From: Phycocordibacter sp964398865
GTDB taxonomy: Bacteria > Patescibacteriota > Minisyncoccia > Phycocordibacterales > Phycocordibacteraceae
Assembly (NCBI GenBank): GCA_964398865.1
Contig: CAYNOO010000018.1
Span: 1-11,906 of the forward strand
Direction of reading: 5' to 3'
Length of the DNA stretch: 11,906 nucleotides
Made by a program: the position numbers and the translations under genes. Positions 6,818-11,906 of the stretch are shown here, piece after piece (position 1 is the first letter of the stretch; the number at the start of each line of letters is the position of its first letter). The notes beneath the pieces were generated by a model. The model saw only the letters and a program-made list of their open reading frames with translations, was not told where the DNA came from and did no database searches.

Positions 6818-7624
6818 ATGATAATCGATGGGCGTAAGTTAGCAGCAGAGCGGAAAGAAGAAGTCAGGGTGGAGAGGCAGAAGTGCGGCGCACTTTCACT
6901 GGGTGTCGTTATAGCAACGACAAGTCCGGTGACTCAATCGTATGTTGGCATCAAGAAGCGTGCTGCAGCGGATTTGAATATAGAAGTCGTTGAATATCGA
7001 CTTTCGGACGCCGCTAGCCTCGAAGAGATTATTGAGGCAACAAAAAGAGCAGGCGCGCACGATGGAGTCATTCTGCAGTTGCCATTACCAGACGGAATTG
7101 ATGTGGACACGGCAAAAAATGCCATAAATCCGATGTTGGATGTGGATGTGTTGAGTGACGCTGCATTTAAACTCTTTGAAGAGAATACATTTCCTGCGAT
7201 TCCGCCGGTGCCTGCCGCTATGCATTACATACTCAAGAGAAATAATATTTCTATAGCTGGCGCAAACATGGTTTTGATTGGAGGCGGTAGGCTTGTAGGA
7301 AGACCAGCGGGGGGTCTTTTCAAACGGCTTGGGGCAAATGTCCGCACACTTGTGAAAGGGGATGATGTAGCATCTGCAACCCGGGAAGCCGACATCATTA
7401 TTTCTGGAGCCGGCGTCCCCGCTCTCTTGAAGCCTGACATGATAAAAGAAGGTGTTGCCATTATTGATGGGGGTACCAGCGAGTCAGGAGGCATGGTAGT
7501 GGGGGATGCTGACCCAGCGTGTGCTCAGAAGGCGAGCGTGTTCACTCCCGTCCCTGGAGGGGTTGGACCAATAGCGGTTGTAGAGATTTTCGCGAACCTA
7601 GTCGCCCTTAAAGCTAAAACTTGA
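6818..7624 (+). CDS. folD: Bifunctional methylene-THF dehydrogenase / methenyl-THF cyclohydrolase
   Basis: 268 aa, short for the family (about 280-290). FolD interconverts 5,10-methylene-THF, 5,10-methenyl-THF and 10-formyl-THF in the cytosol, feeding purine synthesis and initiator tRNA formylation. Seen: SYVGIKK (41-47) with the catalytic Y42/K46 pair; GVILQLPLPDG (83-93) with Q87; LDVD (107-110) in place of the usual KDVDG, keeping the Asp residues but losing the Gly; GGGRLVGRPAG (~154-164) for the usual GRSxxVGxP dinucleotide loop; GAGVPALLKPDMIKEG; IDGGT; and TPVPGGVGPIAVVEIFANL, where the standard signature reads GPMTVA. The fold and active site are intact, but the dinucleotide-binding and signature loops are unusual. 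The ATG sits directly behind an extended -10 box. secD follows after 43 bp with its own promoter-like box. Confidence 0.93.
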   Translation: MIIDGRKLAAERKEEVRVERQKCGALSLGVVIATTSPVTQSYVGIKKRAAADLNIEVVEYRLSDAASLEEIIEATKRAGAHDGVILQLPLPDGIDVDTAKNAINPMLDVDVLSDAAFKLFEENTFPAIPPVPAAMHYILKRNNISIAGANMVLIGGGRLVGRPAGGLFKRLGANVRTLVKGDDVASATREADIIISGAGVPALLKPDMIKEGVAIIDGGTSESGGMVVGDADPACAQKASVFTPVPGGVGPIAVVEIFANLVALKAKT

Positions 7625-7648
7625 GAGCTGGAATCCAACACCTTTTTC

Positions 7649-7657
7649 TGGCATACT
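7649..7657 (+). promoter_or_regulatory. Extended -10 promoter for secD
   Basis: TG-G-CATACT (7649-7657), an extended -10 like those before the genes at 319 and 6818, ends 10 nt before the secD ATG (7668). The mRNA would have a leader of only about 3-4 nt. There is no Shine-Dalgarno (TAAAGCAAC precedes the ATG) and no clear terminator after folD, so read-through from folD may add to expression. Confidence 0.5.
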
Positions 7658-7667
7658 CTAAAGCAAC

Positions 7668-8972
7668 ATGTGGAAAGTACGGGTCGCAGCGGTTGTCCTC
7701 CTTTTGATAGGCGCAGGTATTGGATGGTTCGTGGTGAACTCGGAACACGATGGCTCAAAATTCCCATTCCGCTACGGTCTTGATTTGGCTGGCGGCTCGC
7801 ACCTCCTCTATAAAGCTGATACCTCGAAAGTCATCTCTGGCGACGTCAACTCTGCGATGCAGAGCTTGCGTGATGTCGTTGAGAAGCGAGTAAACATCTT
7901 CGGTGTCTCAGAGCCGTTAGTGCAGGTAGAGCGCGGCGGTGTTGTGGGTGGTGGAGAGGAACGATTGATTGTTGAACTTCCGGGGGTAACAGATTTGTCC
8001 GAAGCAGTGAAGGCGATAGGACAGACTCCTACCCTTGATTTCCGACTACAATCGACTGACGCAGCAGGGGTGGTAACGTACGAGGAAACAGGGCTTACAG
8101 GTCAATATCTTGACCATGCCACTCTCGATTTTTCATCAGGACGAGGGGGTACGCTATCCAATCAACCTATAATCGCACTGACCTTCAATAGCGAAGGTTC
8201 AAAACGGTTCGGTGACATCACCGCAAAAAATGTCGGGAAAGTACTCGGTATATTTCTCGATGACAGCATGATTTCGGTCCCCGTCATTCAAGAGGCGATT
8301 TTAAGTGGAGAGGCGACTATTACCGGTACGTTCACTCCGGATGCTGCTCGTGAATTAGTGCGGAATCTCAATTTTGGTGCTTTGCCGGTGCCAATAGAAC
8401 TTGTTTCTTCTCAAACTGTCGGTGCGTCATTAGGTGAGAAGGCTTTGGGGCAGAGCGTTGACGCAGGTCTTTGGGGTTTCGGATTGGTCGCGCTGTTTCT
8501 CATTCTCTGGTACCGCCTCCCTGGTGTTATTGCGGTTGTTGCTCTCATTCTGTACGTTGCTATGAACCTCGCCATCTTCAAGCTCATTCCGGTAACGTTG
8601 ACCACCGCAGGACTCGCCGCGTTTATTCTTTCCATTGGTATGGCGGTTGACGCCAACATCCTCATCTTTGAGCGTACCAAGGAAGAGCTGAGAGACGGAA
8701 AAGCGTTGGGCGATGCTATTCGCGAAGGATTCAAACGTGCATGGAGCTCCATTCGCGACTCCAACCTTTCCTCAATAATCACCGGCGTCATTTTGTTCTG
8801 GCTCGGCGGTACAGCAGTCATTAAGGGATTTGCGTTGGTGTTTATCATCGGTGTCTTGATTTCAATGTTCACTGCAGTGACAGTGACGAGAACGCTTTTG
8901 ATTGCACTCGGTTTTGGTAAAAGTACTTCAAAGGCAGCGCACTTCTTGTTCGGTAATGGTTTAGGAAAATAG
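7668..8972 (+). CDS. secD: Protein translocase subunit SecD
   Basis: 434 aa, shorter than E. coli SecD (about 615) and typical of compact SecD forms. With SecF it forms the proton-driven accessory complex that helps SecYEG pull proteins across the membrane. One N-terminal helix (~7-24), then RYGLDLAGGSHLLY (35-48, the D1 motif), a periplasmic domain with TPTLDFRL (120-127), TGLTGQYLDHA (141-151) and the P1-head/base region, including GALPVPIELV (237-246) and VGASLG (251-256), then five helices (~270-290, 293-306, 318-336, 370-388, 393-413). The D4-type motif GMAVDANILIFERTKEEL (334-351) includes the conserved Asp essential for proton coupling in the family. Terminates in TAG at 8970-8972. The next 140 bp separate it from secF, so the two are not fused or overlapping. 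Confidence 0.97.
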   Translation: MWKVRVAAVVLLLIGAGIGWFVVNSEHDGSKFPFRYGLDLAGGSHLLYKADTSKVISGDVNSAMQSLRDVVEKRVNIFGVSEPLVQVERGGVVGGGEERLIVELPGVTDLSEAVKAIGQTPTLDFRLQSTDAAGVVTYEETGLTGQYLDHATLDFSSGRGGTLSNQPIIALTFNSEGSKRFGDITAKNVGKVLGIFLDDSMISVPVIQEAILSGEATITGTFTPDAARELVRNLNFGALPVPIELVSSQTVGASLGEKALGQSVDAGLWGFGLVALFLILWYRLPGVIAVVALILYVAMNLAIFKLIPVTLTTAGLAAFILSIGMAVDANILIFERTKEELRDGKALGDAIREGFKRAWSSIRDSNLSSIITGVILFWLGGTAVIKGFALVFIIGVLISMFTAVTVTRTLLIALGFGKSTSKAAHFLFGNGLGK

Positions 8973-8973
8973 C

Positions 8974-9063
8974 CCCGCCCTAACTTTAATTTAAACTATA
9001 TGTACGACTTCACTTTTAAAAAAGAACACATGAACGGAAATGCATTCGTACAGATAGGGCGGG
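8974..9063 (+). repeat. Two-part inverted repeat in the secD-secF gap
   Basis: CCCGCCCTA (8974-8982) is the perfect complement of TAGGGCGGG (9055-9063), and inside it GTACGA (9002-9007) complements TCGTAC (9046-9051). An RNA could form a 9-bp GC-rich stem, an asymmetric internal loop and a 6-bp upper stem with a 38-nt apical loop. It begins one base after the secD stop. No T-run follows. Possible roles are mRNA stabilisation between secD and secF, control of secF translation, or a small inserted element. Confidence 0.55.
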
Positions 9064-9107
9064 ATGTAACGTTTTCTAACCTCACCGAGCTCGGTAAAAA
9101 AACCTAA
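9000..9107 (+). CDS. Candidate 35-aa small protein between secD and secF
   Basis: ATG 9000 to TAA 9105-9107 encodes 35 residues starting MYDFTFKKEHMNG and ending NLTELGKKT. It is hydrophilic and basic, with no membrane segment. Its stop lies only 5 nt before the secF ATG, as for translationally coupled genes, and TTTAATTT (8985-8992) upstream resembles the AT-rich -10 boxes that precede other starts here, which would make it leaderless too. No Shine-Dalgarno. I do not recognise the sequence. It overlaps a two-part inverted repeat (8974-9063) and a palindrome (9084-9095), so the region may instead be an RNA structure whose frame is open by chance. Position and coupling argue for a gene; short length argues for caution. 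Confidence 0.4.
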   Translation: MYDFTFKKEHMNGNAFVQIGRDVTFSNLTELGKKT

Positions 9108-9112
9108 CACAT

Positions 9113-10045
9113 ATGTGGATCGTAAAACATAGGAATCTTTTCTACTCGTTCTCAGCGGCGATTATTGTACTCTCACTCGCGGCGCTTTTATTTTGGGGTT
9201 TGAAATTTGGCATAGACTTCAATGGCGGCTCCTTGCTTGAGATTTCCTACACGAGCACTCCCGTACCGTCCGTTGAAGAGATTGGTCACGTTATTGCAGA
9301 TTCCGGCATCATCGGCTCATCCGTTCGTCCTACCGGCGAGACAGGGTATCTCATTCGCACGCCATTCCTCACGCCTGCCGAATATGATGCCCTGAAAGCA
9401 CACCTCACGAACGGGGGAGTGTGGCAGTATGACCAGAAGCGTTTTGACTCCATTGGACCGACCATCGGCTCTGAACTCCAGACTAAATCCATCTACGCGA
9501 TTGTGCTCGTGCTTTTGGCAATCGCTATTTTCATCATGTTCGCTTTCCGCAAGGTCTCAAAGCCAGTCTCTTCGTGGAAATACGGTTTGATTGCTCTCAC
9601 TGCGTTAGCCCACGACGTCATCGTTCCCATAGGCGCATTCGCGATACTTGGTCACTTCTTCGGAGCCGAAGTGGACACTCTTTTCGTGACTGCAATTTTG
9701 GTGGTGTTAGGTTTCTCAGTTCATGACACCATTGTCGTTTTCGATCGCGTACGCGAGAACCTTCGCCGCAATCAAGAGAAGAACGTGAAGGAGGTGTTTG
9801 AAGATACAGTAGGAAAGTCTATCGCTCAAACTTTGAATCGTTCCCTCAACACATCACTCACTGTTGTCTTGGTGCTTGTAGCGCTCCTCATACTCGGTCC
9901 AGCCTCAGTCCACTTCTTCGTCATCGCGCTTTTGGTTGGTGTTGTCACGGGTACTTACTCTTCCGTTTTTATCGGCTCACCGCTCTTGGTGACGTTGGAA
10001 AAGATGCAGAAGCCAAAAGAAGAATTGAAGAGGGGGAAAAAGTAA
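9113..10045 (+). CDS. secF: Protein translocase subunit SecF
   Basis: 310 aa, normal SecF length. N-terminal helix (~10-30), then KFGIDFNGGSLLEISY (31-46), the SecF counterpart of the SecD D1 motif. A periplasmic domain (~47-120) follows, with RFDSIGPTIGSELQTKSIYA at its end (110-129). Five C-terminal helices (~128-145, 158-180, 187-206, 247-262, 265-290) contain LTALAHDVIVPIGAFAILG (162-180) and the signature VVLGFSVHDTIVVFDRVREN (197-216), then QTLNRSLNTSLT (239-250). Works with SecD next to SecYEG in protein export. ATG 9113 has no Shine-Dalgarno (AACCTAACACAT precedes it) and lies 5 nt behind the stop of the candidate small gene. Confidence 0.97.
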   Translation: MWIVKHRNLFYSFSAAIIVLSLAALLFWGLKFGIDFNGGSLLEISYTSTPVPSVEEIGHVIADSGIIGSSVRPTGETGYLIRTPFLTPAEYDALKAHLTNGGVWQYDQKRFDSIGPTIGSELQTKSIYAIVLVLLAIAIFIMFAFRKVSKPVSSWKYGLIALTALAHDVIVPIGAFAILGHFFGAEVDTLFVTAILVVLGFSVHDTIVVFDRVRENLRRNQEKNVKEVFEDTVGKSIAQTLNRSLNTSLTVVLVLVALLILGPASVHFFVIALLVGVVTGTYSSVFIGSPLLVTLEKMQKPKEELKRGKK

Positions 10046-10295
10046 TTTTTTAGAAATGTTAGAAGGACCATACGTACATCTCAAACCTCTGGTACGTAGT
10101 GGAGACTATAGACCAGAGCCACCAGATTGCAGTCGTAATTTTGGTGACAATGGGTGCATTAGAAAATTGAATGGTAGCAGGTGCCCGACGAATTGTCGGG
10201 AAACAGGCGTGTGCGGCGGTTGGAAACCGAGAAATGGGCTCCTTCCTTTAAAATCACTGATACAGGATGATTAGCGCTTATTAGTCCCGGGCTAT
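10046..10295. other. 250-bp structured gap between convergent secF and pyrH
   Basis: No recognised gene. A 72-codon plus-strand frame (10056-10274) has five Cys and a low-complexity, unfamiliar sequence; I do not regard it as coding. The DNA is rich in hairpins: CCATACGTAC (10068-10077) with GTACGTA-g-TGG (10092-10102, one bulge); CTCTGGT (10087-10093) with ACCAGAG (10112-10118), which overlaps and excludes the first; CCCGAC (10184-10189) with GTCGGG (10195-10200); CGGTT (10217-10221) with AACCG (10225-10229); and GCTCCTT (10238-10244) with AAGGAGC (10298-10304), reaching into the pyrH end. No classical hairpin-plus-T-run terminator is seen for either gene. It may hold a non-coding RNA or an eroded insertion. 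Confidence 0.4.
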
Positions 10296-11012
10296 TTAAG
10301 GAGCGATTGTGCTTCCGCGGAACTCTTTTCCATCCAACGCTTTTGCGATGTCAGTGAGTGAATTTCCGTTCACGATAGATACGGTGAGTTTTGCCTTCTT
10401 CGCGATCGCCGAAGCCTTCACATCAAAAGGGGAAGAGAATCCTGGTGTCCATTTTTTAGGGATGAGTTTCATGTAGTCATTCCAGGTAAGTTTTGGAATA
10501 GGTTTTGCACTTGGATTTTTCTTCGGGTCAGCGGTGTAAACATAATCAATATTTGAGATATTCACCACATGATTTGCCTTGAACATCTCTGCAAGAAGCA
10601 CGGCATCAAAGTCAGTTGAGTGTCCAGGGAATTCTCCTGCAGCGAGCAATACCGGCGTATTGAATGAAAGCTTCTTACCGAAATGAATGGCAACTTCCTT
10701 GTGCGCGAGCGAGCCCAATGCGAGCCGCATGAATTCAGCATTTATTCTCGTGATGTAGATGCCCATCCAATCATTATCGTCGCTTGAAATTTTAGTCACT
10801 TGTGCAAGAGCGTTTTGGTAGTTACGGCAGGTTTTGCCGCCACCGGTAACAATGATGAATCGGCGACCCTTCTTGATTCGCGCCCTCAGGAGGGCAGTGA
10901 ACTCTTTCACAAATGCCACGTCAGGTAGGTTTGGTACTATCATTGAGCCTCCAAGCGAAATGACAGTAATATCACTCCCGTTCGTTTTTTTTGCCTTGTT
11001 TTTTGTAGCCAT
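10296..11012 (-). CDS. pyrH: UMP kinase, archaeal type
   Basis: 238 aa, an amino-acid-kinase fold enzyme phosphorylating UMP to UDP. Motifs in order: ISLGGSMIVP (18-27), FIIVTGGGKTCRNY (52-65), DWMGIYITRINA (81-92), FPGHSTDFDAVLLAEMF (128-144), NISNIDYVYTADPKKNPSAKPI (151-172), FDVKASAIAKKAKLTVSIVNG (186-206) and the end GSTIAP. The order and wording (GGGK, PGHSTD, NxDxVYTADPKK, G(S/T)TI-P) match the archaeal UMP kinases better than the bacterial hexameric PyrH. The frame is open 47 codons upstream to 11153, but that stretch is not protein-like and ATG 11012 gives the usual N-terminus. TATAGT (minus strand, 11029-11024) ends 11 nt before the ATG, and there is no Shine-Dalgarno. It converges on secF and points away from the 16S gene. 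Confidence 0.9.
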   Translation of the reverse strand: MATKNKAKKTNGSDITVISLGGSMIVPNLPDVAFVKEFTALLRARIKKGRRFIIVTGGGKTCRNYQNALAQVTKISSDDNDWMGIYITRINAEFMRLALGSLAHKEVAIHFGKKLSFNTPVLLAAGEFPGHSTDFDAVLLAEMFKANHVVNISNIDYVYTADPKKNPSAKPIPKLTWNDYMKLIPKKWTPGFSSPFDVKASAIAKKAKLTVSIVNGNSLTDIAKALDGKEFRGSTIAP

Positions 11013-11120
11013 ATAATTTTTCTTACTATACAGTCTTGGAGGCAGAGATGCTAGGGTTTCCTCCGAAAATATCAAAGAAATAGGGCATTTCTGGGTAATC
11101 CCCCGGCAATAAGTCTCTCC

Positions 11121-11149
11121 TTGACGGGTAACGGGAGGGGGAGTAGTAT
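11121..11149 (+). promoter_or_regulatory. Possible sigma-70-type promoter upstream of the rRNA leader
   Basis: TTGACG (11121-11126, 5/6 match to the -35) and TAGTAT (11144-11149, 4/6 match to the -10) are separated by exactly 17 bp. Transcription would begin near 11156 and meet the terminator at 11231-11262, giving a short RNA of about 107 nt unless it reads through into the rRNA leader. The -10 overlaps the ATG of the small ORF at 11148, so promoter and ORF are alternative readings of the same bases. Confidence 0.35.
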
Positions 11150-11240
11150 GCACAGACGCTTGCTATGGCATGCGGTTATATTTGGCGTATGGGAAAAAAC
11201 TGATTCAACGAAAGATGACTCACCCCTATTGCCGGAGTAA
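11148..11240 (+). CDS. Candidate 30-aa small protein upstream of 16S rRNA
   Basis: ATG 11148 to TAA 11238-11240, 30 residues: MHRRLLWHAVIFGVW, then a charged tail ending DSPLLPE. Basic start, a short hydrophobic middle (LLWHAVIFGVW) and acidic end suggest a small membrane-associated peptide. GGGAGGGGGAG (11133-11143) lies 4 nt before the ATG, the strongest Shine-Dalgarno-like sequence in the window, and an intrinsic terminator begins within the last codons, so start signal, frame and terminator fit a complete one-gene unit. I do not recognise the product. An upstream promoter for this reading is not obvious; the alternative is a promoter plus small RNA over the same bases. Confidence 0.4.
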   Translation: MHRRLLWHAVIFGVWEKTDSTKDDSPLLPE

Positions 11241-11262
11241 AGAAAAAGCTTCGGTTTTTTTT
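11231..11262 (+). terminator. Intrinsic terminator before the rRNA leader
   Basis: GCCGGAG (11231-11237) pairs with CTTCGGT (11249-11255), including two G-U pairs, around an A-rich 11-nt loop and is followed by seven more T. A smaller alternative hairpin, AAAAAGC-TTCG-GTTTTTT, uses the same 3' side. It reads on the plus strand, so it ends a short unit lying between pyrH and the 16S gene or acts as an attenuator in a longer rRNA leader. Confidence 0.65.
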
Positions 11263-11551
11263 ATCGACAAGCGAGCGAGGGAAACGAAAATTTATTTTTC
11301 ATTTCCGAGCGAGCGCAGTCGTGTGAGAGCTTGAGCTCGAATACACCATAGAGATCTTTGAAAATTGAATACGTACGTAAAAGTACGAAGACCAGTAAGT
11401 TTTACGATTAGCATAGGAGCCGATTGTAAAACAAAAATAAAGTAAGTAGTAATCAAGAGCCAAGAAATCAAAAGATCACAAGAGAAAGATTTCTTCTTTT
11501 TCTTCTGTTCCGTGTATCGATCTCGTGCCCTTCAATTGGAGGCATGAGATC
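11263..11551 (+). promoter_or_regulatory. 16S rRNA leader with boxA-like site and hairpins
   Basis: About 290 bp with no coding frame. GGAAACGAAAA (11280-11290) pairs with TTTTCATTTCC (11296-11306) with one mismatch, flanked on both sides by copies of GAGCGAG. GATCTTTGAAAA (11353-11364) resembles the boxA antitermination element of rRNA leaders. CGTAC (11372-11376) pairs with GTACG (11383-11387), and GTTTTAC (11399-11405) with GTAAAAC (11426-11432). GATCTCGTGCC (11519-11529) pairs with GGCATGAGATC (11541-11551), 11 bp with one G-U, ending where the mature 16S should begin. I could not identify a convincing rRNA promoter here; the best candidate is at 11121-11149, ahead of the terminator. Confidence 0.5.
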
Positions 11552-11906
11552 TTAACTTAGAGTTTGATCCTAGCTCAGGATGAATGCTGGCGGCGTGGAT
11601 AAGGCATGCAAGTCGAGTGGGTTTAGACCCACGGCAGACGAGGTAGTAACACGTAGGAACGTACCCCGAAGTCAGGGATATTCCATCGAAAGATGGCGCA
11701 ATACCTGATAGTCTCTAAGGAGTAAAGATTTATCGCTTTGGGAGCGGCCTGCGTAATATCAGCTAGTTGGTGAGGTAATGGCTCACCAAGGCTATGACGT
11801 TTAGGGGAGCTGAGAGGCTGACCCCCACCGATGGAACTGAGATACGGTCCTTACTCCTACGGGAGGCCGCAGTCGAGAATCTTCCGCAATGGACGAAAGT
11901 CTGACG
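11552..11906 (+). rRNA. 16S rRNA, 5' part (partial)
   Basis: AGAGTTTGATC at 11559 corresponds to E. coli positions 8-18, so the mature 5' end is near 11552. Conserved blocks follow: GCTGGCGGCGTGG, GGCATGCAAGTCGAG, ACTGAGATACGGTCC and ACTCCTACGGGAGGC (11853-11867), ending at about E. coli position 390-400 where the window stops. Helix 6 is a 6-bp hairpin (GTGGGT-TTAG-ACCCAC, 11617-11632), far shorter than in E. coli. The start GGATGAATGCTGGCGGCGTGG and AAGGCATGCAAGTCGAG are typical of Parcubacteria. Two usually invariant primer or probe sites differ (see findings). Confidence 0.96.

Noticed and set aside
9084..9107. ACCGAGCTCGGT followed by A-run as a terminator
   Set aside because: A perfect 12-bp palindrome leaves a stem of only about 4 bp once a loop is allowed, and the T-run would be on the minus strand where no gene ends.
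10056..10274. 72-codon plus-strand frame after secF
   Set aside because: No recognisable domain, odd Cys/Pro/Gly-rich composition, and the bases are better explained as hairpins. A tnpB tail was considered but no TnpB catalytic or zinc-finger motif is visible.
11013..11153. 47-codon N-terminal extension of the UMP kinase
   Set aside because: Composition is unlike a kinase N-terminus and archaeal-type homologues start near MATKN; ATG 11012 follows a -10-like TATAGT.
11263..11551. tRNA or 16S-23S-type spacer tRNA in the rRNA leader
   Set aside because: No cloverleaf, no GTTCRANNC T-loop and no acceptor stem could be found.

Overview
The window looks like chromosomal DNA of a Candidate Phyla Radiation bacterium, most likely Parcubacteria (Patescibacteria). 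I infer this from the 16S rRNA 5' end (GGATGAATGCTGGCGGCGTGGATAAG-type start, very short helix 6, substitutions in usually invariant primer sites), an archaeal-type UMP kinase, short leaderless-looking gene starts, and a membrane protein with the Cys-rich DGIxNxxExGxDCGG motif that I associate with such genomes. This is family knowledge, not a database result.

Layout. 1-~66 is the 3' end of 23S rRNA, followed by 5S rRNA (141-249) and an intrinsic terminator (273-303). Next come a single-pass membrane protein (319-1056) and a RodA/FtsW-type SEDS glycan polymerase (1053-2171), overlapping by ATGA. A GT4 glycosyltransferase (3280-2168, minus) converges on rodA with overlapping stop codons and diverges, over a 35-bp shared promoter region, from a plus-strand operon: polyprenyl-phosphate sugar-1-phosphate transferase (3316-4668), SDR epimerase (4665-5738) and a UDP-glucuronate 4-epimerase-like SDR (5735-6685), all joined by ATGA overlaps. 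This block probably builds a lipid-linked or surface glycan. After a 132-bp hairpin-rich gap come folD (6818-7624), secD (7668-8972), a candidate 35-codon gene (9000-9107) and secF (9113-10045). SecD and SecF are the two halves of the export motor attached to SecYEG. A 250-bp structured gap separates secF from convergent archaeal-type pyrH (11012-10296, minus). The last stretch holds a candidate 30-codon gene or small RNA ending in an intrinsic terminator (11148-11262), a long rRNA leader with a boxA-like element and hairpins, and the first ~355 nt of 16S rRNA (11552 to the end).

The points I would look at first: (i) 23S-5S lies upstream of 16S on the same strand with 11.3 kb of protein genes between, so either there are two rRNA operons or a broken-up rRNA locus; (ii) a repeated promoter pattern, extended -10 (TGn-nATACT/TATGTT) 5-10 nt before the ATG and no Shine-Dalgarno, suggests leaderless or near-leaderless mRNAs; (iii) the first 14 bases of folD are duplicated 136 bp upstream, exactly at the end of the preceding gene, with three tandem hairpins between the copies; (iv) two small ORFs sit in positions that make them credible genes. 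I saw no CRISPR array, tRNA, intact transposase, defence system or other clearly novel multi-gene system.
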